Shown here piece after piece: positions 1 through 10,659 of a stretch of 64,000 nucleotides of DNA; position 1 is the first letter of the stretch; every line of letters starts with the position of its first letter. The notes below the pieces were generated by a model. It made no database searches. It was not told where the DNA came from and was given only the letters and a program-made list of their open reading frames with translations. The stretch covers positions 1-64,000 of the forward strand of contig CAILTK010000065.1 in NCBI GenBank assembly GCA_903837135.1. Reading direction: 5' to 3'. Both the position numbers and the translations under genes were made by a program. This DNA comes from an uncultured Caulobacterales bacterium (GTDB lineage Bacteria > Pseudomonadota > Alphaproteobacteria > Caulobacterales > Caulobacteraceae).

Positions 1-2282
1 TCGGCGCCGGGCGCGGACGCGTCGCCGCCCGGCGCCCCGTCCGCGGCGGCTCTCGCCTGCGGCGGCCGCTGGCGGAAGCGATTGGGCCGGGGCGGCGGCG
101 CTGGGCCGACCGGCATGGAGAAGTTGAAGCCCCAGCGCAGTTCGGATCTCCGCTGGTCGGCGTAGTTCACCGGGCGGTAGTCGACCTCCACCAGCTCCCC
201 CGAAGCGTCGCGGATGAAACGGCTGGGGAAGGCGGCCTCGATCGCCGCGGTCGCGGCGGGGAAGGTGGCCGTCGGATTCTTGATGTCCGAGGCGATGTAG
301 CTCGCGGTCAGGGTGAAGTCCTGCGCCGAGAACGGCTTCAGGGTCAGGCCGATCTTGCTCACCGTCCGGTGGTCGGCGACCAGGGCCCTGACGCCGCCGG
401 TGATGGTGGTGACCGTCACGGTCTGGCCGGTCTGGTAGTCGAGAATACGCTGCACCGGGGTCACGATCTGCGGTCCGCCGAGCTGCTGCTGGCTGGGCGC
501 CGCCTGGTCCTGGGTCTGCGACAGGATCAGGTTGACGCCGCTGATCGGCGTCCAGTTGATCCCATAGCCGAAGGTCTTCAGCAGGCCGAAGTCGGACAGC
601 TCGAACAGGGCCACATTGCCGTTCAGCGACAGGTCGCCGGCCCAGGGCAGGACATCCATCTTCGCCGAGTTCAGCAGCGGCAGGTCGAAGTTACCCTGAA
701 CGTTCAGGGTGTTGCGGAACAGGCTGGTGGACTGGGACAGGGCGAGGCGCTCGCTGTGCGAGTCGAAGTTGCTGAAGGTGTCGCCGAGCTTGAGGCTGGT
801 GAAGAAGGCTCCGGCCGGCAGTTTGAACAGGGTCCCGCTGGCCAGGACCTGGGCGTTGCCGCTGTCGGTCAGCGAGCGCGCCTTCTGTTCGGGAAACCGG
901 TCGATGGAGCCGCTGGGCAGCGGCCCGAACGGGTTGAAGGCCGGCGAGTCGCCGGTCAGCAGCCTCTGCAGGCTGGCCGTGTCGAGCCCGGCGTCAGTCA
1001 GCGTCAGGCTGTCGGCGTGATCGTAGGCGGTGGTGAACGAGAGCCGCCAGTCGTTGGTGTCCTTGTTGGCCGTGAGGCCAAGGTGACCGGTCCAGCCGTC
1101 CGTGGTCTGGCGCAGAGGTCCGAACGCATTGTCATAGCGCAGCACGTCGACCGGCTGGCTGAACGGCGAGAACGGGTCGCCGACCGGGACCAGCAGGGTC
1201 AGGCCGGGCAGGCCCTCGAGGGCGTCGGTGTGCGTGGCGCCGAGCGTACCGTTCAGCGTCACATTGGTCCCAAGCGGGCCGGGCAGGGCCTCGACAGCGT
1301 TCAGCGTCAGCGCCTGGCTCGCGGGCGCCACGGTTCGATCGTGCGAGATGTCGGTGACGTTGGGCCGGCCCGCGGTGGCGGCGAAGTCGTTCAGCGACGG
1401 CGCGCCGGTCGCGGCGCCGGCGGGAACGCCGGCGACGGTCACCGGCTGGCCGGCGCGGGCGCTGAGCGTCGGATCGATCGCGCCCCCGGTGGGCGAGACC
1501 ACATTGCCGAGCAGGTCGTACGGCGTGGCGTTGCTCGATTCGGTCACGTGGCGCGCCGCGTCGCTGATCGCGCTGCTGCCGGTGAAGCGCAGGTCGATGT
1601 TGAGCCGGTTGTCGCCGCGCAGATGGAAAAGGTCGCCCTCGGCCTGTCCGCCGACCTGTCCGCTTTCGGTGGGCGTGTTCACGGCGCCGTCGAGGGCGGT
1701 GGCGCGGAAGCGGCGGCGCAGCACGATGTTCACCACCCGCTGATCGGCGGTGTAGCCGTACTTCAGCGACACCTCCTCGGGCAGGATGTCGACGCGCAGG
1801 ATGGCTTCGGTCGGGATGTCGCGGATCTCGTTGAAGCTCGAGATGCGATGACCGTTGAGAAGCACCACCGGGCTCTCGCCGCCCCGGCCGCGATCGCTGC
1901 GGGTTTCCGGCGCCAGTTCGGTCAGCAGTTCGGCCACGGTGGAGACGCCATAGGACTGGATGTCCACCGGCGACAGCGACAGCTCGGGCTTGATGTCCCC
2001 GATCACCGCCCCCGGCAGCCGCTTGGCCGTCACCACGACGTTGTCCTCTTCCTCGTTCTGATCGTTCCGGGCCGCGGCGGGGGTCTTGGCGGGCTTCAGC
2101 GCGGGCGTGGCGTTGGCCGAAGGCTCAGCCGACCGCTTCGAGGCCGCAGCCGCCGGCGGCGATTGCGGCGCGGTCGTCTGGCCCGTGGCCGTCGTCGCCG
2201 CCATGAGCCCCGCGCCCATGGCGAGAACCGCCCAGCCGCCGTTCAGCCCTCGCATCGGCGCGATGTTCGCCCGTCGATCCAA
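1..2282 (-). CDS. TonB-dependent outer-membrane receptor, C-terminus beyond left edge
   Basis: About 760 residues are visible with no stop before the window edge. I place the start at TTG 2282 because AGGGGG lies six bases upstream; the in-frame ATG at 2255 has no Shine-Dalgarno. The protein begins with a short basic stretch and a hydrophobic signal peptide (about residues 10-35). An Ala/Pro/Lys-rich linker follows, then an acidic segment with a TonB-box-like VVVTAKR at residues 82-88. The plug domain follows (VVLLNGHRI, ILPEEVSLKYGY) and then a long beta-barrel region rich in aromatic, Asn and Thr residues. By family it is an outer-membrane, energy-dependent uptake receptor. The substrate cannot be read from sequence, and no partner transport genes lie on the visible side. 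It is divergent from the GNAT gene. Confidence 0.85.
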   Translation of the reverse strand, partial: MDRRANIAPMRGLNGGWAVLAMGAGLMAATTATGQTTAPQSPPAAAASKRSAEPSANATPALKPAKTPAAARNDQNEEEDNVVVTAKRLPGAVIGDIKPELSLSPVDIQSYGVSTVAELLTELAPETRSDRGRGGESPVVLLNGHRISSFNEIRDIPTEAILRVDILPEEVSLKYGYTADQRVVNIVLRRRFRATALDGAVNTPTESGQVGGQAEGDLFHLRGDNRLNIDLRFTGSSAISDAARHVTESSNATPYDLLGNVVSPTGGAIDPTLSARAGQPVTVAGVPAGAATGAPSLNDFAATAGRPNVTDISHDRTVAPASQALTLNAVEALPGPLGTNVTLNGTLGATHTDALEGLPGLTLLVPVGDPFSPFSQPVDVLRYDNAFGPLRQTTDGWTGHLGLTANKDTNDWRLSFTTAYDHADSLTLTDAGLDTASLQRLLTGDSPAFNPFGPLPSGSIDRFPEQKARSLTDSGNAQVLASGTLFKLPAGAFFTSLKLGDTFSNFDSHSERLALSQSTSLFRNTLNVQGNFDLPLLNSAKMDVLPWAGDLSLNGNVALFELSDFGLLKTFGYGINWTPISGVNLILSQTQDQAAPSQQQLGGPQIVTPVQRILDYQTGQTVTVTTITGGVRALVADHRTVSKIGLTLKPFSAQDFTLTASYIASDIKNPTATFPAATAAIEAAFPSRFIRDASGELVEVDYRPVNYADQRRSELRWGFNFSMPVGPAPPPRPNRFRQRPPQARAAADGAPGGDASAPGA

Positions 2283-2439
2283 CGTATCCCCCTCGAGACG
2301 ATCGCCCGCTCTATCGTCGAGCTTATCGTTCACATCACGGCTGCGTCTTGCACATCAGCAACATCGATGGCGCTCATATCTGCGTTGCGAAACAGGACTG
2401 TATTGCGAGACAGGCGGACCTTCGCGGTATGATCACGCC
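2283..2439. promoter_or_regulatory. Divergent intergenic region, receptor / GNAT gene, with a direct repeat
   Basis: This 157-bp interval between two divergent genes must hold both promoters. It is less GC-rich than the flanks. A 12-base direct repeat, TTGCGA(A/G)ACAGG, occurs at 2385-2396 and 2403-2414, 18 bp apart with one mismatch, just upstream of the GNAT start. It could be a tandem operator, but no known regulator is implied. Confidence 0.35.
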
Positions 2440-2985
2440 ATGACCGGCTTTACCCACCGTCTGGCGACAGCGTCCGACATCCCCGCGCTCCGCAGGCTGA
2501 TGGAGGCGTCGATCGGCGCCCTGCAGAGCGCGTTCCTGTCGCCCGAGCAGGTCGCGGCCAGCCGGACCATCATGGGCCTCGACACCCAGCTGATCGAGGA
2601 CGGCGGCTACTTCGTGGTCGAGGATCCCGGGGTCTCGCCGCCGGCGATCGCCGGTTCCGGCGGCTGGAGCCGGCGCGCGACCCTTTACGGCGGAGACCAT
2701 TCGCCGGGCCGCGACGCGGCCTGGCTCGATCCCGCCGTCGACGCGGCCCGCGTGCGCGCCATGTACACGTCGCCGGACTACGCGCGGCGCGGCGTCGGCC
2801 GGCTGATCCTGCAGCTTTGCGAAACTGCGGCGGCGGCGGCGGGCTTCCGGCGCGTGGAGCTGATGGGGACCATGTCGGGCGAACCGCTCTATCGGGCCTG
2901 CGGCTATCAGCCGATCGAGCGCATCGAGGATCCCCGCGGCGGCGCGCCCGTGCCGCTGGTGCGTATGGGCAAGGCGCTCGGGTGA
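2440..2985 (+). CDS. GNAT-family N-acetyltransferase
   Basis: A 181-residue protein starting MTGFTHRLA. It has the GNAT fold signature: an N-terminal strand and helix ([13 protein letters not shown]), a central segment leading to [16 protein letters not shown] that matches the acetyl-CoA-binding motif A (R-x-x-G-x-G/A) at about residues 109-123, and a C-terminal ACGYQPIER segment typical of the family. It would transfer an acetyl group from acetyl-CoA to an unknown amine or amino acid in the cytoplasm. The ATG has only a weak ribosome site. It is divergent from the TonB receptor and 82 bp upstream of rutB, so it could share control with either neighbour. Confidence 0.85.
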   Translation: MTGFTHRLATASDIPALRRLMEASIGALQSAFLSPEQVAASRTIMGLDTQLIEDGGYFVVEDPGVSPPAIAGSGGWSRRATLYGGDHSPGRDAAWLDPAVDAARVRAMYTSPDYARRGVGRLILQLCETAAAAAGFRRVELMGTMSGEPLYRACGYQPIERIEDPRGGAPVPLVRMGKALG

Positions 2986-3067
2986 TACCGGGCCGGGCGA
3001 CGTCCAACGGGCTTGCGGCGGGCGGGGCGCTGTCGCAAGACTGGCCGCCCACGGCCGGAGGGCGAAC

Positions 3068-3802
3068 ATGAGCGGATCGATCGACGCGCCTTCGCATCCG
3101 GGCTCCCAGGCGGAGGAGGCCCTCGTCCTGCCGGCGCGGCCCGAGCCGATCCGCCTGTCGGCCAAGGACACCGCGGTCGTCGTCATCGACATGCAGAACG
3201 CCTACGCGTCGCCGGGCGGCTACCTCGACCTCGCGGGTTTCGACATCTCGGGCGCCGAACGCGTGATCGCGCAGACCACCAAGGTGCTGGCCACGGCCCG
3301 GCGCGCGGGGATGCCGGTGATCTTCTTCCAGAACGGCTGGGACGCGGACTATGTGGAGGCCGGCGGCCCGGGCTCGCCCAACTGGCACAAGTCGAACGCG
3401 CTCAAGACCATGCGCGCCCGTCCCGAGCTCAAGGGCCAGCTCCTGGCCCGCGGCGGCTGGGACTACGACCTTGTCGAAGCGCTGAAACCGAAGCCCGGCG
3501 ACATCACCCTGCACAAGACCCGCTACTCCGGCTTCTTCAACTCCCAGCTCGACAGCGTTCTGCGTTCGCGCGGGATCCGGCACATCGTCTTCGTCGGCAT
3601 CGCCACCAACGTCTGCGTGGAATCCACCCTGCGCGACGCCTTCTTCCTCGAATACTTCGGGGTCATGCTGGAGGACGCCACCCACCAGGCGGGGCCCGAG
3701 TACCTGCAGAAGGCGACCTGTTTCAACGTCGAGAGCTTCTTCGGCTGGGTCTCCACCGTGGCCGACTTCTGCGGCGCCTTCGACCAGCAGCCCCAATCCT
3801 GA
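3068..3802 (+). CDS. rutB: Ureidoacrylate amidohydrolase RutB
   Basis: An isochorismatase-family hydrolase of 244 residues, preceded by GGAG. The cysteine-hydrolase triad is visible: Asp in [12 protein letters not shown], Lys in [11 protein letters not shown] and Cys in [13 protein letters not shown]. In the Rut pyrimidine ring-opening pathway, RutB hydrolyses (peroxy)ureidoacrylate to 3-aminoacrylate-type products plus carbamate. It is the first of four tightly packed genes (rutB-rutC-rutD-rutA), and this order is what separates it from other isochorismatase relatives. The pathway lets cells use uracil or thymine as a nitrogen source. I see no clear RutR-type operator in the 82 bp upstream. 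Confidence 0.93.
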   Translation: MSGSIDAPSHPGSQAEEALVLPARPEPIRLSAKDTAVVVIDMQNAYASPGGYLDLAGFDISGAERVIAQTTKVLATARRAGMPVIFFQNGWDADYVEAGGPGSPNWHKSNALKTMRARPELKGQLLARGGWDYDLVEALKPKPGDITLHKTRYSGFFNSQLDSVLRSRGIRHIVFVGIATNVCVESTLRDAFFLEYFGVMLEDATHQAGPEYLQKATCFNVESFFGWVSTVADFCGAFDQQPQS

Positions 3803-3819
3803 AACGCCCGAGAAACGCC

Positions 3820-4200
3820 ATGCCGTTCGAAGCGATCAATCCGCCCCAGTTTCCGACGCCCATCGCTCCCTTCTCGGCCGGGGCCAGGGCCGGGAACACC
3901 GTCTATGTCTCCGGGACCCTGGCGCTCGGCGAGGGCGGGGTGGTGCTGCACGTGGGCGACTGCGCGGCGCAGACGCGGCATGTGCTGGAGGCGATCAGGA
4001 CCACGCTGGAGGCGGCGGGCGCCACGCTCGGCGACGTCGCCTTCAACCACATCTTCCTCAAGGACTGGGCCGACTATCCGGCGATGAACGCGGTCTACGC
4101 GGAGTATTTTCCGGGCGCCAAACCCGCCCGCTACTGCATCCAGTGCGGCCTGGTCCGGCCCGATTGCCTGGTCGAGATCGCGAGCGTCGCGCACCTCTGA
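3820..4200 (+). CDS. rutC: 3-aminoacrylate deaminase RutC (RidA family)
   Basis: A 126-residue YjgF/YER057c/UK114 (RidA) family protein. Features include [13 protein letters not shown], a central helix [13 protein letters not shown] and the substrate-binding region around [15 protein letters not shown], whose Arg is the conserved carboxylate-binding residue of RidA proteins. In the Rut pathway it is thought to speed aminoacrylate hydrolysis to malonic semialdehyde and ammonia. It starts at ATG 3820, 17 bases after the rutB stop, and its TGA overlaps the rutD ATG (TGATG at 4198-4202), which suggests translational coupling. Confidence 0.92.
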   Translation: MPFEAINPPQFPTPIAPFSAGARAGNTVYVSGTLALGEGGVVLHVGDCAAQTRHVLEAIRTTLEAAGATLGDVAFNHIFLKDWADYPAMNAVYAEYFPGAKPARYCIQCGLVRPDCLVEIASVAHL

Positions 4201-5021
4201 TGCCGCACATCGGCGGCCTCCATGTCGAGACGCACGGGCCCAAGGACGGCGAGACGGTGATCCTCAGCGCCGGCCTCGGCGGCGCCGGCGCCTACTGGCT
4301 GCCGAACCTCGAGGCGCTGACGCGGCGCTATCGGGTGATCCTGTACGACCATCGCGGCACGGCGCGCAGCGACCGCCGATTGCCGGACGATCTCTCCATC
4401 GATCAGATGGCGGACGATGTGCTGCTGGTCTTGGACGGACTCGGCGTGAATGCGGCGCATCTGGTCGGACACGCCCTCGGCGGCCTGATCGGCCTGGCGC
4501 TGGCCCTGAAGGCGCCGGAGCGGCTCAAGTCGGTGGTGGCGATCAACGCCTGGGCCAAGCTCGAGGCGCACACGGCGCGCTGCTTCGAGACGCGGCTCAG
4601 TCTCCTGCACCACAGCGGGATCGACGCCTTCATCGCCGCGACGCCGATCTTCCTCTACCCCGCGGCATGGATGGCGGCCCGGCCCAAGCGGCTCGCCGAG
4701 GAGGCCAGGCATCAGCGCATGGCCTTCCCGGGCGTGGAGACGACCGAGGCGCGGATCGGCGCCGTGGCCGCGTTCGACATCAGCGCGCGCCTGTCCGAAA
4801 TCGCCGTCCCGGTGCTTTCGTTCGCGTCCGAGGACGATATCCTCAGCCCGTGGACCGCAGCCGAAGCGCTGGCTAAGGGCCTGCCCAACGGCGCGTTCGT
4901 GCTGACGCCGCGCGGCGGTCACGCCTGCAACGTCGTCGACCCCGAGACCTTCAACCCCATCGTTCTCGCCTGGCTCGCCGGCGAAGCCTTGCCAGCCCAT
5001 TCCTTGCCAGCCCGGAGCTAA
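4200..5021 (+). CDS. rutD: RutD, alpha/beta-hydrolase-fold protein of the Rut pathway
   Basis: A 273-residue alpha/beta-hydrolase-fold protein with the oxyanion region LSAGLGGAGAYW, a core strand VILYDHRGTARS, the nucleophile elbow and a C-terminal GGHACNVVDPETF carrying the expected His. The elbow reads GHALGG: the usual catalytic Ser is Ala. As I recall, E. coli RutD has the same GHALG, so this looks like a family property and not a defect. RutD is proposed to help aminoacrylate hydrolysis. The start overlaps the rutC stop by one base, and rutA begins three bases after its stop. Confidence 0.92.
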   Translation: MPHIGGLHVETHGPKDGETVILSAGLGGAGAYWLPNLEALTRRYRVILYDHRGTARSDRRLPDDLSIDQMADDVLLVLDGLGVNAAHLVGHALGGLIGLALALKAPERLKSVVAINAWAKLEAHTARCFETRLSLLHHSGIDAFIAATPIFLYPAAWMAARPKRLAEEARHQRMAFPGVETTEARIGAVAAFDISARLSEIAVPVLSFASEDDILSPWTAAEALAKGLPNGAFVLTPRGGHACNVVDPETFNPIVLAWLAGEALPAHSLPARS

Positions 5022-5024
5022 CCC

Positions 5025-6092
<1,068 letters not shown>

Positions 6093-6163
6093 CGCGCAGG
6101 GCGGTCAGGTTGGCGCCGGACGGGCGGCGCGCTATGCCTCGGCCCCTGGGTCGGGGAGCTGAA

Positions 6164-6448
6164 ATGAAATTCGACAGGACGGCGATCGCCGGCATGCTGG
6201 CGGTATCGGCGGCGGTGTTGGCGGGCTGCGACGACCGGGTCTGTGTCGACAAGCAGGGCCGCCGCGCGCCGGAGCAGTACTGCGGCGGACATGGCGGCGC
6301 GACCGGCGGCGGCGTGGGCGGCGGAATGGCCGGCTACTATTTCGTCAGCGGCTGGCGCGGCGGCGGGGTCGGAACCGTCGGCGGCGTGGCGCGCGGCGGA
6401 TTCGGCGGCGAGGCGGCAGGCCACGGCGGCGGAATGGGCGGCGAGTAG
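6164..6448 (+). CDS. Small glycine-rich YgiB-like lipoprotein
   Basis: A 94-residue protein with a good ribosome site (GGGAG, seven bases upstream). The signal peptide ends in a lipobox LAGC with the lipid-attachment Cys near residue 22. The short mature region starts DDRVCVDKQGRR and contains a third Cys in QYCGG; then it becomes almost pure glycine-rich repeat to the end (GGG, GGVGG, HGGGMGG). It sits directly upstream of a glutathionylspermidine-synthase-like gene; in E. coli the equivalent pair is ygiB-ygiC. Function is unknown. By context it may be an envelope partner or substrate of the ligase-like neighbour. Confidence 0.75.
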   Translation: MKFDRTAIAGMLAVSAAVLAGCDDRVCVDKQGRRAPEQYCGGHGGATGGGVGGGMAGYYFVSGWRGGGVGTVGGVARGGFGGEAAGHGGGMGGE

Positions 6449-7588
6449 GTGCAGAGGATCGCCGTCCCACCCCGGCTTGACTGGGAAGCCAAGGTCGAGG
6501 CGCTCGGGCTGGTCTGGCACACGGCGGCCGGCGCGCCGTACTGGAACGAGAGCGCCTACTACGCCTTCACGCTCGACGAGATCGACCGGATCGAGGCGGC
6601 CACGCGCACGCTTTACAGCCTGTTTCTCGAGGCCGGTGACTATGTGGTCTCCCAGCGACTCTACGATCGCTTCGATATTCCCGAATGGTGCTGGCCGCTG
6701 ATCGAGGACGCCTGGAAGGCGGAGCCGCCGGCGCTGAACTACGGCCGCTTCGACCTCGGCTTCGATGGCCACGGAACGCCCAAGCTGTTCGAGTTCAACT
6801 GCGACACGCCGACCTCGCTGGTCGAGGCGGCGGTGATCCAGTGGGACTGGAAGGAGGCGGTGTTTCCCGGCTGCGACCAGTTCAACAGCCTGCACGACCG
6901 GCTGATCGCCAAATGGCGCGACATCGGCCCCTATCTGCCCCCGGGCGCGCCGGTGCACTTCACCCATGCGCGGGAGAGCACGGGCGAGGAGGCCGTGACC
7001 ACCGCCTACCTGATGGACACCGCCCGCTCCGCGGGCCTCGCCGCCGAGGGACTGCTGATCTCGGACGTGGGCTGGGACGGGCGCCGCTTCGTCGACCTGC
7101 AGAACCGCGAGATCCGAACCCTCTACCACCTCTATCCGTGGGAATGGCTCGTGAAGGAGCCGTTCGGCCGCCACCTGCTCGAGACCCAGGGCCGGACCCT
7201 GTGGATCGAGCCGATCTGGAAGATGATCTGGTCCAACAAGGCGATCCTGCCGATCCTTTGGGACCTGCATCCCCGGCACGAGAACCTGCTGTGGGCCACG
7301 CGCGACCGGCCTGTGTCCGTCAGCTATGTGCGCAAGCCGATCCTGGCGCGGGAGGGGGCGAACATTCGCCTGGTCAAGGACGGGCGCGATCTCGCCGCCA
7401 CCGACGGGTCCTACGCCGACGCACCGGTGGTCTATCAGGGCCTTTACGACCTGCCCGAGTTTGACGGCGTGCGGCCGGTGATCGGCAGCTGGGTCGTCGA
7501 TGGCGAGCCGGCGGGCATGGGTGTGCGCGAGGATGGGCTGATCACCGGCAACCTGTCGCGCTTCACCCCGCACATCATCTACGGCTGA
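6449..7588 (+). CDS. Glutathionylspermidine synthase-family (YgiC-like) ATP-grasp enzyme
   Basis: A 379-residue protein starting at GTG 6449, directly after the lipoprotein TAG. It carries the family hallmarks: W-x-E-x-A-Y-Y near the N-terminus (YWNESAYYAF), YGRFDLGFDG, KLFEFNCDTPTSLVEA, and a C-terminal ATP-grasp region with GQGRTLWIEPIWKMIWSNK-like and YVRKPILAREGANI segments. These match the C-terminal ligase domain of GspS and its YgiC/YjfC relatives, which lack the amidase domain. The likely chemistry is ATP-dependent amide-bond formation through an acylphosphate. The substrate of YgiC-type proteins is not settled. The zero-gap arrangement with the YgiB-like lipoprotein suggests the two work together. 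Confidence 0.85.
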   Translation: MQRIAVPPRLDWEAKVEALGLVWHTAAGAPYWNESAYYAFTLDEIDRIEAATRTLYSLFLEAGDYVVSQRLYDRFDIPEWCWPLIEDAWKAEPPALNYGRFDLGFDGHGTPKLFEFNCDTPTSLVEAAVIQWDWKEAVFPGCDQFNSLHDRLIAKWRDIGPYLPPGAPVHFTHARESTGEEAVTTAYLMDTARSAGLAAEGLLISDVGWDGRRFVDLQNREIRTLYHLYPWEWLVKEPFGRHLLETQGRTLWIEPIWKMIWSNKAILPILWDLHPRHENLLWATRDRPVSVSYVRKPILAREGANIRLVKDGRDLAATDGSYADAPVVYQGLYDLPEFDGVRPVIGSWVVDGEPAGMGVREDGLITGNLSRFTPHIIYG

Positions 7589-7600
7589 CGGGAGATCATC

Positions 7601-8845
7601 ATGCGGCTTTCACGGCGAGCGATCCTGGCGGCAGCCGGCGCCATGCCGCTGCTGGCCGGCGCGGCGCGCGGACCGGCGTCCGCCGGAACCGGTCTCGTCT
7701 CCCTGGCCAAGGATGCGAAGCCGATCTCTCCCCAGGAGCGGCTGGCGCGGATCGCCAAGCTGCAGCGGTTGATGAGCGAGCGGAAGATCGGAGCCCTGAT
7801 CATGGAGTCCGGAACCACGCTCGACTATTTCACCGGCGTGCAGTGGCATCGGTCCGAGCGCACGACGGCCGCGGTGATTCCGGCCAAGGGCGAGGTAGTG
7901 CTGATCGTCGCCGCCTTCGAGGAGCCGTCGGTGCGCGAGAGCCTGCGGGTTCCCGCCGAGGTGCGCGCCTGGGACGAACATGAGAGCCCCTTCGTGCGCA
8001 TCGTCCAGGCCCTGCGCGATCGTGGCGTGGCGTCCGGGCCGATCGCCTTCGAGACCACCACCCGGCTGTTCATCGTCGATGGAGTCCGCGCGGCGGGACC
8101 CGCCTATGCGGTGGTCTCCGGCGAGGCGCTGGTCCGCGCCTGCCGGCTGATCAAGTCGCCGGCCGAACTGGCTTTGATGCAGACCGCCAACGACATCACC
8201 CTGGCCGCCCTTCGCCACGTGCACGGCAAGGTCACGGCGGGCATGGCGCCCGGCGACATCTCCGCTCTGATGGACGGCGCCACCGCCGCCCTCGGCGGGA
8301 CGACCGAGTTCGCCCTGGTCCTGCTCAATGAGGCCAGCGCCTATCCCCACGGGTCGCACCAGCCGCAGACGGTTCGCGAAGGGTCGGTGGTGCTGATGGA
8401 CTGCGGCTGCACCGTGCACGGCTACCAGTCCGACATCTCCCGCACCTGGGTGGTGGGAGAGCCGACCGCCCGCCAGCGCAAGGTGTGGGACACGGTCAAG
8501 CGCGGGCAGGAGATCGCGCTCGAGACCGCCCGTCCCGGCGCCCCGGTCGGAGCCGTCGACGACGCGGTTCGCGCCTATTACGAGCACGAGGGATGGGGGC
8601 CCGGCTACAAGCTCCCCGGCCTGTCGCACCGCACGGGCCACGGCATCGGCCTCGACGGGCACGAGGACCCCTATCTGGTCCATGGCGACGCCACGCCCCT
8701 TGCGTCGGGCATGTGTTTTTCCGACGAGCCCGGCCTCTATATCCCCGGCGAGTTCGGCATCCGTCTCGAGGATTGCTGGTCCATGACCGAGAGCGGTCCC
8801 AAACTGTTCACGCCTCTGGCGCGCTCGATCGAGCAGCCGATCTGA
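7601..8845 (+). CDS. Secreted M24-family metallopeptidase (Xaa-Pro aminopeptidase type)
   Basis: A 414-residue protein preceded by GGGAG. The N-terminus MRLSRRAILAAAGAM has a twin-arginine (Tat) type signal, so export of the folded enzyme to the periplasm is likely. The N-terminal creatinase-like domain covers about residues 50-165. The catalytic pita-bread domain follows, with all five dinuclear-metal ligands recognisable: Asp in VLMDCGCTVHGYQSD, the second Asp in SDISRTW, His in GHGIGLDGHED, Glu in CFSDEPGLYIP and Glu in GIRLEDC. It would remove N-terminal residues ahead of proline, or cleave related peptides. It is 12 bases downstream of the YgiC-like gene and may be co-transcribed with it. 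Confidence 0.9.
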   Translation: MRLSRRAILAAAGAMPLLAGAARGPASAGTGLVSLAKDAKPISPQERLARIAKLQRLMSERKIGALIMESGTTLDYFTGVQWHRSERTTAAVIPAKGEVVLIVAAFEEPSVRESLRVPAEVRAWDEHESPFVRIVQALRDRGVASGPIAFETTTRLFIVDGVRAAGPAYAVVSGEALVRACRLIKSPAELALMQTANDITLAALRHVHGKVTAGMAPGDISALMDGATAALGGTTEFALVLLNEASAYPHGSHQPQTVREGSVVLMDCGCTVHGYQSDISRTWVVGEPTARQRKVWDTVKRGQEIALETARPGAPVGAVDDAVRAYYEHEGWGPGYKLPGLSHRTGHGIGLDGHEDPYLVHGDATPLASGMCFSDEPGLYIPGEFGIRLEDCWSMTESGPKLFTPLARSIEQPI

Positions 8846-8902
8846 CCGATACCGCCAAGCGCGGCCGAACCGATCGACACCGCGGCGTAGGGCGACCGCC
8901 GA

Positions 8903-10621
8903 TCAGCCCGGCGCGCCGCCGAACCGTTCGGCCCAGTCGGCCAGCTGAACGTCCTCGATCTTGCGGAACAGCACATCGGGCGCTTTCACCGGCCGGCCGA
9001 CGGGCAGGCGGTCGAGCTCGGCGGCGCCGTCCGGCCCGGGCCAGCTGCGCACGGCGGCGCCGTCGCCGACGGCGGCGCTGATCACCTCGGCCGTGGCCGG
9101 GATGAAGGGCTGGGACACCCGGGCGAACAGGGCCACGAGGTTCAGGCCGGTCCGCACCACCACGGCGGCCCGCTCGCGGTCGGTCTTGATCGCGGTCCAG
9201 GGCGCCGCCTCGGTCAGGTACTCGTTGCCGAGCACCCAGAGGGCGCGGAGCGCCTGGGCCCCGCGGCGAATCTCCAGCCCTTCCAGACCGCTGGTGAGTT
9301 CGGCCAGCCTGGCCGACACCTCGTCCGCCAGCGTCCGCTCGAGCGGACCCGGCGCGCCGCCCTCCGGGATCAAACCGTCGAACCGGGTTTCAGTGAACTT
9401 CAGGATCCGGTTGACGAAGTTGCCGAGCACGTCGGCGAGATCCTTGTTGACGAGGTTCTGGAAGGCTTCCCAGGTGAAGGCGCTGTCGGCGCTCTCGGGC
9501 GACTGGGCGGTGAGGTACCAGCGCCAGACGTCGGCCGGCAGAATCTCCAGCGCCGCGTCCATGAACACCCCGCGCTTCTGGCTGGTGGAGAACTTGCCGC
9601 CGTACCAGTTCAGCCAGTTGAAGCTCTTCAGCACGTCGACGCGCTTCCAGGGCTCCCCCGAACCGATCAGGGTGGCCGGGAAGCTCACCGTGTGGAAGGC
9701 GACGTTGTCCTTGCCCATCACCTCGACATAGCGGACGTCGTCCGCGCCCTGGTCGGTGCGCCACCACCGCGCCCAGTCGCCGCCCGTGGCGTTGGCCCAT
9801 TCCTGAGTGGCGGCGATGTATTCGATCGGCGCGTCGAACCACACGTAGAACACCTTGGTCTCGAATCCCGGGCGAGGACGGCCGTTTCGCGTGACGGGCA
9901 CGCCCCAGGCGAGATCGCGGGTAATGCCGCGGTCGATCAGTCCCTCGTCCAGATGCTTGTAGGCGATCGAGCGGGTCAGCGGCGGAAACTCGGGCCGGCT
10001 GTCGATGAAGGCCCGGATCTTGTCCTGCAGGCGGGACTGCAACAGGTACAGGTGGCGCGTGTCGCGCACCTCGAGATTGGTGGATTTCGAGACCGCCGAA
10101 TACGGCTCGATCAGCTCGATCGGGTCGAGCAGGCTGCCGCAGTTGTCGCACTGGTCGCCGCGCGCCGGGCGAAAGCCGCAGATCGGACAGGTGCCTTCGA
10201 CGTAGCGGTCGGGCAGGAAGCGGCCGTCGTCGATCGAATAGATCATCTGATCGGTGCGCTCCTCGATCAGGCCGTTGTCCTCGAGCGCGTCGGCGAAATG
10301 CTGGGTGAGGGCGCGGTTCTCGGGACTGGACGAGCGGCCGAACCAGTCCCACGACAGATGGAAGGCGGCGCCGATGTCGCGCTGCAGGGCATGCTGTTCG
10401 TCGCAGTAGGCCCGCACGTCCTGGCCGGCGGCCGCCGCCGCCAGCTCGGCCGGGGTGCCGTGTTCGTCGGTGGCGCAGATGGAGAGCACTTCGGAGCCGC
10501 GCGCCCGCTCGAACCGCGCGTAGACGTCCGCCGGCAGCATGGAGCCGGCGAGATTGCCGAGGTGCTTGACCCCGTTGATGTAAGGCAGGGCGGAGGTGAT
10601 CAGTATGCGGCGGCGGGACAT
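8903..10621 (-). CDS. metG: Methionyl-tRNA synthetase
   Basis: A 572-residue class I aminoacyl-tRNA synthetase starting [17 protein letters not shown], with GAGG five bases upstream. The HIGH-type motif is KHLGN near residue 20. A four-cysteine zinc knuckle (CPICG and CDNCG) lies around residues 144-160. The KMSKS loop appears as KFSTS in [13 protein letters not shown], a variant I know from other alphaproteobacterial MetRS proteins. The anticodon-binding helical domain follows. There is no C-terminal EMAP/Arc1-like tRNA-binding domain, so it is a short-form enzyme. It charges tRNA-Met in the cytoplasm. It is 38 bases downstream of pgsA, probably in the same transcript, and convergent with the M24 peptidase gene. 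Confidence 0.95.
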   Translation of the reverse strand: MSRRRILITSALPYINGVKHLGNLAGSMLPADVYARFERARGSEVLSICATDEHGTPAELAAAAAGQDVRAYCDEQHALQRDIGAAFHLSWDWFGRSSSPENRALTQHFADALEDNGLIEERTDQMIYSIDDGRFLPDRYVEGTCPICGFRPARGDQCDNCGSLLDPIELIEPYSAVSKSTNLEVRDTRHLYLLQSRLQDKIRAFIDSRPEFPPLTRSIAYKHLDEGLIDRGITRDLAWGVPVTRNGRPRPGFETKVFYVWFDAPIEYIAATQEWANATGGDWARWWRTDQGADDVRYVEVMGKDNVAFHTVSFPATLIGSGEPWKRVDVLKSFNWLNWYGGKFSTSQKRGVFMDAALEILPADVWRWYLTAQSPESADSAFTWEAFQNLVNKDLADVLGNFVNRILKFTETRFDGLIPEGGAPGPLERTLADEVSARLAELTSGLEGLEIRRGAQALRALWVLGNEYLTEAAPWTAIKTDRERAAVVVRTGLNLVALFARVSQPFIPATAEVISAAVGDGAAVRSWPGPDGAAELDRLPVGRPVKAPDVLFRKIEDVQLADWAERFGGAPG

Positions 10622-10659
10622 GCGGGCCTCGATATAGGGCGCGACCGCGGGGCGCAAAT

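Noticed and set aside
369-2432. A 687-codon open frame on the + strand
   Set aside because: It is antisense to the TonB-dependent receptor and has the Arg/Gly/Gln/Val-rich composition of a high-GC shadow frame. The minus strand has a signal peptide, TonB box and plug motifs.
4200-5021. A catalytic-serine loss in RutD (GHALGG)
   Set aside because: E. coli RutD, as I recall it, has the same Ala in the elbow, so this is a family trait.
9570-9610. A damaged KMSKS signature in MetRS (KFSTS)
   Set aside because: The same KFSTSQ-x-GVFMD form is, from memory, normal for alphaproteobacterial MetRS proteins, so it is not a defect.
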